Of a stretch of 64,000 nucleotides of DNA, positions 26,696 to 35,634 are shown in pieces. A program made the translations under genes and the position numbers. Within the stretch, counting starts at the first letter, position 1. Each line of letters begins with the position of its first letter. Source of the DNA: Microbulbifer flavimaris (GTDB lineage Bacteria > Pseudomonadota > Gammaproteobacteria > Pseudomonadales > Cellvibrionaceae); NCBI RefSeq assembly GCF_001641755.2, contig NZ_LRFG02000002.1:868001-932000 (forward strand), in the 5' to 3' direction. The notes beneath the pieces are model-generated. The model made no database searches and was not told the DNA's origin. It was given only the letters and a program-made list of their open reading frames with translations.

Positions 26696-27505
26696 ATGAG
26701 CTATTCATTTAAGGCAAAGAAACCGCCTCGAGAAAATCTGCATAAGATCGCTCAGAGCCAAGTCTTCCTGGCCACTTCTGAACTGGCGGAGTTGCCTGAC
26801 GAAAAAGCAGTGCACCAGGTGCGCAAACGTTGCAAGAAAATGCGGGCGCTGCTGCGGCTTATCCGATACAAGGCCGACGGTCTGTATCGGTATGAAAATG
26901 CCCAGTTCCGTATCCTGGCGAACACGTTGTCCGGTAGCCGGGACGCTGTCTCTCTGCGAGATGCGCTGCTCAAGCTGGCTCCGGCAAAGTATCCGCAGAT
27001 CGAGGCGTTTCTTGTACAGCGTGCAGAGTATAAAAGTGACGAGCAGGCGCTGGAGGATGCCACCCTGCAGTTGCAACAGGCAGCACAGCGGATCGAAGAG
27101 TGGCCGTTGCGGTCGCTGCGATGGAAACATGCGCGCAAGGGCTACGTGAAGGGATATCGTCGGGCTCGCAAGGCCATGAAAGAGGCATTCGCCGAGGACA
27201 GTCCCGAGCGCTTTCACGAATTTCGTAAACGGGTGAAGGATCACTGGTATCAAAGCCGATTATTGGCAGAGCGGCACAGGACGCGTGTCGGTCGACGACA
27301 GAAACCGCTGAAAAAACTTGCCAAGGCACTGGGGGACTGGCGCGACCTGCACCTGCTCTGTACCTTCCTGGCGCCTAAGAGTGATCAATTTTCCGGCGAA
27401 TTGATTGCATTACTCGACTGCGCCAATTCCCGCAGCGACGAACTGCGCCAGGAAATTGAATGTCTTGCCGGGGCGCTATTTGACTCGAAGCGGTTTGAAT
27501 GGTGA
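26696..27505 (+). CDS. CHAD domain protein
   Basis: A 269-residue helical protein consisting of one CHAD domain (conserved histidine alpha-helical domain), which binds inorganic polyphosphate. Conserved histidines lie in the HQVRKRCKKMRALLRLIR and HEFRKRVKDHWYQ segments, the two repeats of the domain, surrounded by Lys/Arg that would hold the polyanion. The ATG at 26696 gives the usual MSYSFK start; an ATG at 26669 is possible. It has no fused CYTH domain. The neighbouring phoA-type phosphatase is 6 kb away and not obviously linked. Confidence 0.9.
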   Translation: MSYSFKAKKPPRENLHKIAQSQVFLATSELAELPDEKAVHQVRKRCKKMRALLRLIRYKADGLYRYENAQFRILANTLSGSRDAVSLRDALLKLAPAKYPQIEAFLVQRAEYKSDEQALEDATLQLQQAAQRIEEWPLRSLRWKHARKGYVKGYRRARKAMKEAFAEDSPERFHEFRKRVKDHWYQSRLLAERHRTRVGRRQKPLKKLAKALGDWRDLHLLCTFLAPKSDQFSGELIALLDCANSRSDELRQEIECLAGALFDSKRFEW

Positions 27506-27616
27506 GTGTCAGCTTTCACAGATAATCCCCTCACCAGAATAAATCGCAAACCACCAACCACTCCCAGCGCTTTTTGGCATAATAGCCTTCCAAAAATAAA
27601 CAGGGAACGAATTGCC

Positions 27617-28078
27617 ATGCTGGACTGGCTCAATCTGCATATCGCCTACTGGCACTGGCTGGTGCTGGGGCTCCTGCTCGTCACGGCTGAAATCTTCGTT
27701 TCAGGATTTGTCCTTTTCTGGTTTGGCCTGTCGGCGCTCACCATGGGTGTACTGCTACTGGTGATCGATATGCCCATCACCCTGCAGCTTCTGCTCTGGG
27801 CCGGCATTTCACTCGCCTTTCTGCTGGCCTGGTTCAAGTTTATCCGCCCACAGTGGAAGGATCGCACCACTGCGGGTATGGCTGCGGAAGCGCTCTCGGG
27901 GCAAGTTGGCCTGGTCATCGAGTCCAATCAGGGGCGCAGCCGGGGTCGATTGAAATTTCCGGCCCCCATCCTCGGCGAGGACGAGTGGCAGTTTATCTGC
28001 ACCGAAGAGGTTGCCATCGGTGATCGTGTGCGTGTGAACGATATATCAGGCAACACCTTGATGGTGGTTCGCCACTAA
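27617..28078 (+). CDS. NfeD-family membrane protein (short form)
   Basis: A 153-residue membrane protein with two or three hydrophobic helices (about residues 7-80) and a C-terminal OB-fold NfeD domain (about 95-150, with GQVGLVI and GDRVRVNDISGNTLMV). It lacks the ClpP-like protease part of long NfeD proteins. Short NfeD genes usually sit beside a slipin/stomatin gene and are thought to work with it at the membrane; here the SPFH gene follows 46 nt downstream, which supports a two-gene operon. Confidence 0.93.
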   Translation: MLDWLNLHIAYWHWLVLGLLLVTAEIFVSGFVLFWFGLSALTMGVLLLVIDMPITLQLLLWAGISLAFLLAWFKFIRPQWKDRTTAGMAAEALSGQVGLVIESNQGRSRGRLKFPAPILGEDEWQFICTEEVAIGDRVRVNDISGNTLMVVRH

Positions 28079-28124
28079 CAATCACAATCACAATTTTTAT
28101 TGAATCCCGGGGGAGGGAGAAGTA

Positions 28125-28970
28125 GTGGAAGGTTTATCAGTCATTCTGGCGCTGGTGGTATTGGTGGTGATTACCATCGGCATGGGCGTGCGCATCGTGC
28201 CGCAGGGATCCAAGCACATCGTGCAGCGCCTGGGTAAATACCATACGACACTGACACCGGGGATGAATGTCATCATTCCGTATGTGGACCAGGTGCCCTA
28301 CAAGGTGACCACCAAAGATATCGTACTGGATATTCCGTCACAGGAGGTCATCACCCAGGATAATGCCACCATCATTGCCAATGCCGTGGCCTATATCAAT
28401 ATCGTCTCGCCGGAGAAGGCGGTGTACGGTGTTGAGGATTACGAAATCGCCATCCAGAACCTGGTGCAGACGGCACTGCGCTCGATCATCGGTGAGATGT
28501 CACTGGACTCGGCACTGTCCTCCCGCGATCTGATCAAGGCCAAACTGAAGGAAGGCATCTCTGACGATATCGCTGACTGGGGTATCAACCTGAAGACCGT
28601 CGAGATTCAGGACATCAACCCGTCCCAGACCATGCAGGCCGCAATGGAAGAACAGGCCGCAGCCGAACGTCAGCGCCGTGCTACCGTCACCCGCGCCGAG
28701 GGTGAAAAGCAGGCCGCCATCCTCGAAGCCGACGGCCGCCTGGAAGCCTCCAAGCGCGACGCCAAGGCCCAGGTCGTTCTCGCCGATGCCAGCCGCGAGG
28801 CCATCGAGCGCGTCTCTTCCGCCATTGGCGAGCAGGAGATGCCGGTGATGTACCTGCTGGGTGAGCGCTATATCTCCGCACTGTCAGAGCTATCGCAATC
28901 CGACAATGCCAAGAACGTGATTCTGCCGGCGGACCTACCCCAGGCTGTGAAGGGGTTGCTCAATCGATAG
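28125..28970 (+). CDS. SPFH/band-7 membrane protein (paraslipin/QmcA type)
   Basis: A 281-residue membrane protein with one N-terminal hydrophobic helix, followed by the SPFH/band-7 domain (about residues 25-180; VPQGSKHIVQRLGKYHTTLTPGMN is typical) and a coiled-coil region rich in Ala/Glu/Arg (about 175-235). Such proteins form ring oligomers marking membrane microdomains. The GTG start at 28125 has GGGAGGG 6-7 nt ahead. Partner of the upstream NfeD protein, with a terminator right after the stop. Confidence 0.95.
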   Translation: MEGLSVILALVVLVVITIGMGVRIVPQGSKHIVQRLGKYHTTLTPGMNVIIPYVDQVPYKVTTKDIVLDIPSQEVITQDNATIIANAVAYINIVSPEKAVYGVEDYEIAIQNLVQTALRSIIGEMSLDSALSSRDLIKAKLKEGISDDIADWGINLKTVEIQDINPSQTMQAAMEEQAAAERQRRATVTRAEGEKQAAILEADGRLEASKRDAKAQVVLADASREAIERVSSAIGEQEMPVMYLLGERYISALSELSQSDNAKNVILPADLPQAVKGLLNR

Positions 28971-28978
28971 GGCAGCAG

Positions 28979-29013
28979 GGCCGGGACGGATAACGCCCGG
29001 CCGTCCTTTTTAT
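28979..29013 (+). terminator. Rho-independent terminator of the nfeD-SPFH pair
   Basis: Stem ggccggg (28979-28985) with cccggcc (28996-29002), then gtccttttta. An alternative stem uses gggacgg/ccgtcc and sits closer to the T-run. Eight nt after the stop. Confidence 0.85.
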
Positions 29014-29082
29014 TTAAGCCCTCACTACAGCCTCACTTCGAGCCGGAAATCTCCGTTCCAGGCCAAGCGAGAAACCCTGATC

Positions 29083-29961
29083 CTACCCGTTTGGCATTGA
29101 TCCGTTTACAGATAGCTGACGCACCCTCCTGAAAATCTCCTCCCGCACATTGGGATCTGCCATTGCCCCGGTAGAGAACTGGACGGCATACCACAGCACA
29201 GATAGATATTCATAGATTACTCGCCAATGCTGCAGGCGCCGCCAGTCTGAGGCGGCTACGGGGCGTTGGAGGTAATCAGCCAGTAAACACTCCTGTTGCG
29301 GCTCCCCCATTTTGTGTTCTTCAATGATGACCGCCAGCTCATAAAAGGGATCGCCCATGGCAGCATATTCCCAATCGAGCGCATAGACCCGCTCCGCTGC
29401 CGTACAGATCAGATTTCCCCGTGAGAGGTCATTGTGACAGAGAGAGTCCCCTTCACTCAGGGCCCTGGCCTGATCAATGTGCTTCCTGACGACTTTATCA
29501 AGCGCACTCAGAGCTGGATAAAACCCGGATTGAGAATTGACGGATTGCCAGTACGCTTCAATTTTTTCTTCGATATTGAGTCGGGTATCGATAGCGGGTA
29601 AAGCGTGAATTCCACGGAGCAGTGCTGCCAACCGCTGCAAGGCTGTGGGTTCCTCGCTCCGCCATGACACCCCCTCGATATACCGGGTCACTAGATATTG
29701 TCGTAGCGGATCACAATGAATCAATGGCGCGCACAATCCCGCCGCATCGGCGTGCCGTAACGCGTCCGCCTCCGCACTGCGATTCAGATCCAGCGCCCGA
29801 CTGATGGCCGAGTTCCGGCGCAATACCAGTTGCCCCTGCGAGCTGGCGAGCAAGTAACTTTGGTTGGTCAACCCGCCGTCCAGCGGCTTGATTACCCTGG
29901 GCTCCGTATCGCTCCAGAGGCTCCAGTCACCGGGAATAATGTCTCGCAGATTTCTAGTCAT
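29083..29961 (-). CDS. Phosphotransferase, probable thiamine kinase
   Basis: A 292-residue member of the APH/choline kinase superfamily. The catalytic loop reads CHNDLSRGNLI (Brenner-type HxDxxxxN) and the metal-binding Asp is in ALDWEYAAMGDPFYELA; the nucleotide-binding GGLTNQSYLL is near the N-terminus. Sequence alone fits choline, ethanolamine or thiamine kinase. The position as last gene of a TPP-riboswitch operon with a thiamine-binding protein and PnuT-like transporter points to thiamine kinase (ThiK-like), which would trap imported thiamine as the phosphate. Length is close to E. coli ThiK (274). Follows the transporter by 24 nt. Confidence 0.85.
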   Translation of the reverse strand: MTRNLRDIIPGDWSLWSDTEPRVIKPLDGGLTNQSYLLASSQGQLVLRRNSAISRALDLNRSAEADALRHADAAGLCAPLIHCDPLRQYLVTRYIEGVSWRSEEPTALQRLAALLRGIHALPAIDTRLNIEEKIEAYWQSVNSQSGFYPALSALDKVVRKHIDQARALSEGDSLCHNDLSRGNLICTAAERVYALDWEYAAMGDPFYELAVIIEEHKMGEPQQECLLADYLQRPVAASDWRRLQHWRVIYEYLSVLWYAVQFSTGAMADPNVREEIFRRVRQLSVNGSMPNG

Positions 29962-29985
29962 GCAATTGCGACTTCTGCATAAACA

Positions 29986-30627
29986 TCAGGCGATTGCGGC
30001 CTGACTTTCACGGCTCTGTTGTTCGCGCTGATAGATCGCAAGCCACTGGAAAAACCCGATAACTACCAGCACCACATAAATGAGGAACAACAGTGCTGTG
30101 AGATAGAGCTCGCGATCCAGGTAAAGGTAAATAGAGACACCATCGATCACGAACCAGTAAATCCAGTTTTCCAGCACTTTGCGGGCCACCATAACGGTGG
30201 TGATGACGGCGCCCCAGGTGGTGAAAGAGTCGAGATAGGGCAGGGCGGCACTGGTGGTGGTATCCAGTACATACCCAAAGATCAGCGTCAAAGCACCGAC
30301 CGCGCCGAAGACAAGAAGGTGAGTTCTTAGTGGCCAGCGGTGGATATGCAGGTCTCGCTGCTTATCCCGATGATGTCGCCACTGCCACCAGCCGTAGACG
30401 GCCATGACCAGATAGAAAATCTGCAGGGCGGATTCCATCAGCAGATTGACGTCCCAGAACAGGAACGTATAGATCGCGGTACTGGCGAAAGCGGCATACC
30501 AGCAACTGATCTTCTCGCGCATCGCCAGTAACAGGTAGGCAAGTGCGAGAATCACTGCAATGATCTCCCACGAAGACATCGCCGCGAGAGCAGCGGCGAT
30601 AGCGCTGCCAATTTCCTGATTAATCAT
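29986..30627 (-). CDS. pnuT: PnuC-family transporter, probable thiamine permease PnuT
   Basis: A 213-residue inner-membrane protein with about seven hydrophobic helices and the PnuC signature residues (NLLMESALQIFYLVMAVYGWWQW and the later ENWIYWFVIDGVSIYLY). PnuC proteins are SWEET-like facilitators for unphosphorylated vitamins; members under TPP riboswitches have been assigned as thiamine transporters (PnuT). Its ATG overlaps the preceding thiamine-binding gene by 8 nt, so translation is coupled. Uptake would depend on kinase trapping by the next gene. Confidence 0.92.
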   Translation of the reverse strand: MINQEIGSAIAAALAAMSSWEIIAVILALAYLLLAMREKISCWYAAFASTAIYTFLFWDVNLLMESALQIFYLVMAVYGWWQWRHHRDKQRDLHIHRWPLRTHLLVFGAVGALTLIFGYVLDTTTSAALPYLDSFTTWGAVITTVMVARKVLENWIYWFVIDGVSIYLYLDRELYLTALLFLIYVVLVVIGFFQWLAIYQREQQSRESQAAIA

Positions 30628-30883
30628 CGCTGGCTACCGGGGCAAGATTGCCCTCGATGAATTTGCACACAAAAATCGCACGTCCGTGTTTTTCATAGGA
30701 AGCGCGTATCTCCTGCTTCAGGATATCCATCACCAGTTCGTAGTCACCGAAAACCTGGGTGCTCATGGTATTGGTAATGACCTGCAAATCCGGATGGCGA
30801 TTCAGGCGATCGATAAAATCCTGGATACTGGGAATATACTCGTCTTTTAACGGGTACTTACTGATTTCAACAGAGAGTTTCAT
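30620..30883 (-). CDS. YkoF/MTH1187-type thiamine-binding protein
   Basis: An 87-residue single-domain protein of the Thiamine_BP (formerly DUF77, MTH1187/YkoF) family. Landmarks are SVEISKYPL near the start and a NTMSTQVFGDYELVMDILK segment, common in these ferredoxin-like folds that bind thiamine or its pyrimidine part. No signal peptide, so it is cytoplasmic. The ATG at 30883 gives the family's normal length; a longer frame to 30958 has no ribosome-binding site. It sits between the outer-membrane receptor and the transporter in a TPP-controlled operon. Confidence 0.9.
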   Translation of the reverse strand: MKLSVEISKYPLKDEYIPSIQDFIDRLNRHPDLQVITNTMSTQVFGDYELVMDILKQEIRASYEKHGRAIFVCKFIEGNLAPVASDD

Positions 30884-30967
30884 GGGTTCTAGCCCCCAAC
30901 GGTTGTCTCGTATTTCCGGGCGGATAATGCCGCCCGGATTTCCTCCAGAGCCCGACAAAAAGCCTGG

Positions 30968-33115
30968 TTAAAAGGTATATGAACCAGAAATACCGGCAAC
31001 GCGTGGCTCGCCAAACTGGTAGTAGGGCTCCGGTGCGTAAAAATTGTCCGGGTTGTTGCCGAACTGGTTACTGAAATAGAAGCCCCGGGTGTAGTAGTCC
31101 TCGTCTGTCAGGTTCCGCCCCCACAGGGAGGCCTCCCAGTTGTTGCCCCGATAAGTCAGGCGGGCATTGAACAGCTCGTAGGCGACTGATTTCTCATCGT
31201 GGCTGTTTGAGAAATAGAAAGCATCTTTCCCTTCCACCTCCAGCCGTAAGACAAGGTTGGGTGTGAAGGAAAACTCGGTGCCGGTAAAGAACTGATAATT
31301 CGGGGCATGGGCTACGTCGCGGCCACCGAGGTCTACCGGTGCCAGGGCAATGCCACTGGCATCGTCCCTCGCATCCACGTGGGAGGTGCTTTCGAAACCC
31401 TCGAATTCCGCATTCAGCCAGCCAGCAGAGGCAAAGAAGCGCAGGGAGTCGCTAGCGAGATAGTTCAGCTCCACTTCCAGGCCGGTGGTTTCGCCGCCGG
31501 CAGCATTGGCGAGAAAATCATCGAAAGAAAAGTCACTGGGGTCAAAGATAGACTGCTTGGCCTGAACATCACTGCGATCCTGGTAAAACGCCGCCAGCTG
31601 TGCCTGCAGTCGGTTGTCCAGCCAGGCGCCTTTGATGCCCAGCTCATAGTTGAGCAGGTGCTCGGTATCAAACTCGAACACCTCATTGCTGATGGCCGGA
31701 TTTGTCGCGGAGGCGGAGATGATCCGCCCGTTCACACCACCCGCCTTGTAGCCGCGTGACACGGTGCCGTAAATGAGTGTGCTTTCGGCGAAGGCATATT
31801 CCAGAGTGACATTGCCACCCCAGAGATTTTCATCGTTACCGGACTGCACTGCCAGCGAATCAGAATAATCGGCATTGCGCTGTTCCAGACGCAGTCCGGT
31901 GACCAGCGCAAGAGAATCACTCAGGGAGGTTCTCAACTGGCCGTAAAGAGCAGCGTTATCCGTATCGTAGCGGCTATTGAAGCTCTGGTTACGCACCAGG
32001 TCCTCGCTTTCGTCACGGAAGTAGACCCCGGCCACCCAGCTGCTGCGCCCATTGAACAGCCTGGAATTGTCTGTGGAGAGCAGGCGCAGGTCGGCGCTGA
32101 CGTTGGCTTTATCCCGCAGGTAATTGTCAGTAGTACTGTATTCCCAGGGATGGTAACCGACATAGGTCCAGTCCTCGTCATAACCATATTCGGTATCGGA
32201 GTCGGCCACGCTCAGGGTGCCTTCCAGCGTAACCCGTTCACTGCCGCCCCATCGGGCAATGAGCGAGCCGGCAAGAGTCTGCTGCCGATCCCAACCGGGC
32301 TGGTCGGAGAGCGTGGTGCGCGTGTTTTCCAGCGAAAAGGCATCGTAACCATTGTCGGCATCGATATAGAGGGCGGTGAAGTCCAGCTGTAGATCATCAC
32401 TGGGCTGATAGCGCAGTTTGCCGCGCACCACTGACTCATCGATGTCGTTGGTATTTTTCCGCTCGAGAAAGTCGTTCTCGATATAGCCATCCGACTGCTG
32501 TTTCTGAGCCGCCAGCCGGTAGCCCAGCTGATCATTCAGGGCACCGCTGCTCACCGCAGCCAGCGTGCGGCCATTGTATTCCGCCACCTCTGCCGAGACC
32601 CGGTTCATGGCGGTTTCGGACGGCGCCTGACTGGTCATGTTGATCAGGCCGGCCAACGCATTGGCGCCGTAAACGGTACCCTGCGGGCCACGAAGAATTT
32701 CTACCTGGCCGATATCCAGGGTGCTGGCCGCAAGGCCCAGACCGGTGAAGTCGATCCCGTCGATGATCAGGCCAACGGAGGGATTCACCGGGTCGATAAA
32801 CTGGCTGCGCTCGCCAATACCGCGAATCTGCACGAAACGGCCGCGGGAGGCGCCGGCGGAGAAATTGACGTTGGGCGCCAGATTCAGCAGTTGTTCCAGA
32901 TTAGTGGCACCGCGGGCGGCGATAGCGGCGCTGTCCAGCACGGTGACGCTGGTGGGCAGCTCGAGCTGTTTGGTCTCGCGGAGCTGGCCGGTCACCACTA
33001 TTTCTTCCAGGCCCGTAGGTTCGGACTCAGCGGCCGCGATTACCTGCCCGGAGGACAAAAAGCCGGCGACGAGGATTGACCAGGCAATCGGATTTACTGC
33101 AGATGGGATATTCAT
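30968..33115 (-). CDS. TonB-dependent receptor, probable thiamine receptor
   Basis: A 715-residue outer-membrane receptor. It has a signal peptide (about residues 1-28), a TonB-box-like LEEIVVTGQLRE, a plug domain with NLEQLLNLAPNVNFSAGASRG, VQIRGIGERSQF and VEILRGPQGTVYGANALAGLINM (about 65-165), and a barrel ending Gly-Ser-Tyr-Thr-Phe. The gene is the first one behind a TPP riboswitch and precedes thiamine-binding, transport and kinase genes, so the ligand should be thiamine or a derivative. GAGAGAGAA precedes the ATG and could be masked by a complementary segment at 33142-33148 in the leader. Confidence 0.93.
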   Translation of the reverse strand: MNIPSAVNPIAWSILVAGFLSSGQVIAAAESEPTGLEEIVVTGQLRETKQLELPTSVTVLDSAAIAARGATNLEQLLNLAPNVNFSAGASRGRFVQIRGIGERSQFIDPVNPSVGLIIDGIDFTGLGLAASTLDIGQVEILRGPQGTVYGANALAGLINMTSQAPSETAMNRVSAEVAEYNGRTLAAVSSGALNDQLGYRLAAQKQQSDGYIENDFLERKNTNDIDESVVRGKLRYQPSDDLQLDFTALYIDADNGYDAFSLENTRTTLSDQPGWDRQQTLAGSLIARWGGSERVTLEGTLSVADSDTEYGYDEDWTYVGYHPWEYSTTDNYLRDKANVSADLRLLSTDNSRLFNGRSSWVAGVYFRDESEDLVRNQSFNSRYDTDNAALYGQLRTSLSDSLALVTGLRLEQRNADYSDSLAVQSGNDENLWGGNVTLEYAFAESTLIYGTVSRGYKAGGVNGRIISASATNPAISNEVFEFDTEHLLNYELGIKGAWLDNRLQAQLAAFYQDRSDVQAKQSIFDPSDFSFDDFLANAAGGETTGLEVELNYLASDSLRFFASAGWLNAEFEGFESTSHVDARDDASGIALAPVDLGGRDVAHAPNYQFFTGTEFSFTPNLVLRLEVEGKDAFYFSNSHDEKSVAYELFNARLTYRGNNWEASLWGRNLTDEDYYTRGFYFSNQFGNNPDNFYAPEPYYQFGEPRVAGISGSYTF

Positions 33116-33241
33116 GGTTCTCTCTCAATCGAATAAGTGAAAGAGACCCGGAATGCGACGTGGAGAGGGTAGTTGTTCGAGTCCGTTCAATTCAGGTCCG
33201 GTCGCCCCCATGGCGGTGGTACCTGGTGTGAACAAGCCCTG

Positions 33242-33342
33242 ACCTATTCCTACGCCGGTATTAACCGGATCAGGTTCAAGGGTTCGCTGGCTGGAATCAC
33301 TCAGATCCAGTTCGCATCTCAGGCCGAAGCCACCCCTTAGGT
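33242..33342 (-). promoter_or_regulatory. TPP riboswitch (THI element)
   Basis: The minus strand contains the conserved TPP aptamer: P1 arms ACCTA (33338-33342) and TAGGT (33242-33246), the CTGAGA motif (33317-33322), ACCCTTGAACCTGATC, then TTAATACCGGCGTAGGAA. It precedes the receptor start by 127 nt. No intrinsic terminator is obvious between aptamer and ATG; a TCTCT/AGAGA pairing near 33115-33148 could hide the ribosome-binding site, suggesting translational control (inference). Confidence 0.97.
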
Positions 33343-33458
33343 TTTGCGGGCGCGATGATAACAGGATTTGTCTCGAGGTGTCATTTGAGTGGCCAATCCT
33401 TGCCCGGCGCGCTTCGCTGTCCTGATCAGAGCTTGTAGCCGCTATCGTCGAGTGCTGC

Positions 33459-33498
33459 AAAAAAGCCTCGCCAGTGTGACCGCTGGCGGGGCTTTTTT
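33459..33498 (-). terminator. Rho-independent terminator of phoA
   Basis: A long stem, aaaaaagcc-tcgccag with ctggcg-g-ggctttttt, one-sided bulge and 8-nt loop, followed by T-runs on both strands. Lies 22 nt after the phoA stop and could also stop transcription approaching rightward. Confidence 0.92.
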
Positions 33499-33519
33499 CG
33501 ACTGGGCGAGCTCTCTAAA

Positions 33520-35145
33520 TCACTGCGGCAGCAACCCGCCGGCGCGGGCCATCACATGGAAGATATAGCTCTGCTCTTTGGTGCCAGTCAGGAGGTGTGC
33601 GCCCGGGCCACGGGCCCAGATACCCACATCCTCACCGGCATGGGTCTCGCCACCCAGTGGCACCATTGCTTCCTGATGAAAACCGGGCGCAGTGGTATCC
33701 ACCGCAGTCAGGTCCTTGCGCCCCGCGTCCACCGGCAGGCCGTAACGGACATCGGCATCGGTCTCGCCAGCAAGATCGGCGAAACCGCGGCCATTAGCAT
33801 AGCTCAGAGTGGTAAACGGCAGGCCGTCTTCCGCCGTTGCGGGTACAGACTCGGGCTCACCGCGACTGTTATTCACCACCACCTTGCCGAGGATCGGGTT
33901 GCCCCGAGTCGGGTAGCCGGAGATGGTCAGCACATGGCTGTGGTCCGCGGTGACGATGATCAGTGTGTCGTCGGCACTGGTGGCTTCCATGGCTACCCTG
34001 ATCGCCTCGGCAAACTCCACCGCGTCAGTCAGGGCGTTGTAGGCACTGCCGGCGTGATGGCCGTGGTCGATTCGGCCAGACTCCACCATCAGGAAGTAGC
34101 CGTCCGCATCTTTGTCCAGCAGCTGCAGGGCCTTGCCGGTCATTTGCGAGAGGGAGGGTTCACCGGCCACGTCGTTGCCCCGGTCCACCTCGTAACGCAT
34201 ATGGGAAGACGCAAACAGGCCGAGCAGCTTGTCAGTGGCGGCAACATCAATACTGTCGAAGCCGGATTGGTCTTCGATGTAGACGGCGTTGGTACCGCCG
34301 TCGCTATAACGCTGCTGCCATTCCTGCACCAGATTGCGGCCATCCTGGCGCCGACCGGGCTTGCCCTCCAGGTCTGTTTCCGTCGCGGGCAGGAAATGGC
34401 GACGACCACCTCCCATGGCCACGTCGATACCATCACCCGCCTCGAGCGCCACCATCTGCGCGGCGATATCCACACAACCCTTCTCCCGGGCCTCATTGGA
34501 GAGACCGTCATCGGACTCCCAACCGCGCTCCGGCACCTTGGCGTAGGTGGCCGCCGGCGTGGCGTGGGTGATGCGTGCGGTACTGACCACTCCGGTACTC
34601 TTGCCCAAGGCTTCGGCCAGTTCCAGTGCGGTGACCAGTGGGCGCTGCTGACTGGCAACGCAGTCACCGCGGGGCACGTCCTCGGCCACATTCAATACGC
34701 CGGCCCTGGTTTTGACTCCGGCCATCATGGCAGTCGCGGTACCGGCGGAATCCGGGGTCTGCTGATTGGTGTTGTAGGTCTTGATCAGGCCGGCAAAGGG
34801 CATCTCCTCAAAGCTGAGCTGGTACTCCTCGCCACTCATGCCTTTTTGCTGACCAGCCAAAATGCGCGCGGCGGTGACGGTGGAAATACCCATGCCATCG
34901 CCCACAAACAGGATGATATTTTTCGCTGCGCCCGGAGTGTTGTTGATCACCTGCTCACGAGCGGCTTCCACATTTTCCTGGCCCTGGCTGAACCAGGGGC
35001 TATCCAGTTGCTGGGCCGGCAGGGAGAGGTTTGCAGCCTGGGTTGGCGCTGCTGCGGCCTCGTCGGTGGATTTGCCGGTACGATCGGTACAGGCGGAGGC
35101 GAGCACCGCGACAATCGTGGCGGCAAGAAAATGTTTGGCTGGCAT
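33520..35145 (-). CDS. phoA: Alkaline phosphatase (PhoA family)
   Basis: A 541-residue phosphomonoesterase that frees inorganic phosphate from organic esters. It is a lipoprotein: the signal peptide ends Ala-Ser-Ala-Cys (Cys19), followed by a Ser/Thr/Ala linker. Metal-site residues in LFVGDGMG and TADHSHV, the nucleophilic Ser in DSAGTATAMM (about residue 134), MVESGRIDHGHHAG and GGETHAGEDVGIWA are all intact. It is longer than E. coli PhoA (471). The first open codon is a TTG at 35151, but the ATG at 35145 is the natural start. Monocistronic with its own terminator. No Pho box was identified by eye. Confidence 0.96.
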   Translation of the reverse strand: MPAKHFLAATIVAVLASACTDRTGKSTDEAAAAPTQAANLSLPAQQLDSPWFSQGQENVEAAREQVINNTPGAAKNIILFVGDGMGISTVTAARILAGQQKGMSGEEYQLSFEEMPFAGLIKTYNTNQQTPDSAGTATAMMAGVKTRAGVLNVAEDVPRGDCVASQQRPLVTALELAEALGKSTGVVSTARITHATPAATYAKVPERGWESDDGLSNEAREKGCVDIAAQMVALEAGDGIDVAMGGGRRHFLPATETDLEGKPGRRQDGRNLVQEWQQRYSDGGTNAVYIEDQSGFDSIDVAATDKLLGLFASSHMRYEVDRGNDVAGEPSLSQMTGKALQLLDKDADGYFLMVESGRIDHGHHAGSAYNALTDAVEFAEAIRVAMEATSADDTLIIVTADHSHVLTISGYPTRGNPILGKVVVNNSRGEPESVPATAEDGLPFTTLSYANGRGFADLAGETDADVRYGLPVDAGRKDLTAVDTTAPGFHQEAMVPLGGETHAGEDVGIWARGPGAHLLTGTKEQSYIFHVMARAGGLLPQ

Positions 35146-35259
35146 ACACAAGTCTCACAAACTTCCGATCTGGCGTTAGCCGCACGGCGATCCCGCGCAG
35201 GCTAGAGACGAAGCATGCTAGCGCAATGAGACAACTGGCAACAGGCGAACAGCTTTTTA

Positions 35260-35634
35260 TCAGCCGATAAACTTAACCGCACTCTCATCCGGGTCACGCC
35301 CCTTGCCAGCCTGCTCGAGCCGATTCAGGTAGGCCTGCCAAAACGCCTCCTGTTTTTCACACAGCTCTCGCAGATAGCTCCACGTATAGATACCGGTATC
35401 GTGGCCGTCGTCGAAATCGATTTTCAATGCATAGCGGCCCGCGGCTTCTACCGAGTTAATACCAACATGGAGTTTGCCGTACACCAGCTCCCCCTCTCCG
35501 GCGCCATGACCGCGCACCTCGGCGCTGGGGGAATACACCCGCAGGAGTTCCGCCGGCAGGGTGTACTCCCCATCGGAGTACACCAATTGCAGGCTTTTTT
35601 CCCCGCGGTGTAAGCGAACTTTCTTCGGCTGCAT
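35260..35634 (-). CDS. DUF971 (GBBH-like N-terminal) protein
   Basis: A 124-residue protein consisting of the small DUF971 domain related to the N-terminus of gamma-butyrobetaine hydroxylase. The motif DFDDGHDTGIYTWSYLRELC near residues 73-92 is diagnostic. The usual cysteine/histidine zinc ligands are only partly visible. It starts immediately after the hslU stop (TAA-ATG, no gap), so it is translated from the hslVU message. Its conserved location beside hslVU suggests a linked but unknown role. Confidence 0.92.
   Translation of the reverse strand: MQPKKVRLHRGEKSLQLVYSDGEYTLPAELLRVYSPSAEVRGHGAGEGELVYGKLHVGINSVEAAGRYALKIDFDDGHDTGIYTWSYLRELCEKQEAFWQAYLNRLEQAGKGRDPDESAVKFIG

Noticed and set aside
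33556-35205. 549-codon open frame opposite phoA
   Set aside because: It is entirely antisense to a complete, motif-rich phosphatase gene; its translation has no known motif, and GC-rich genes commonly leave such open antisense frames.
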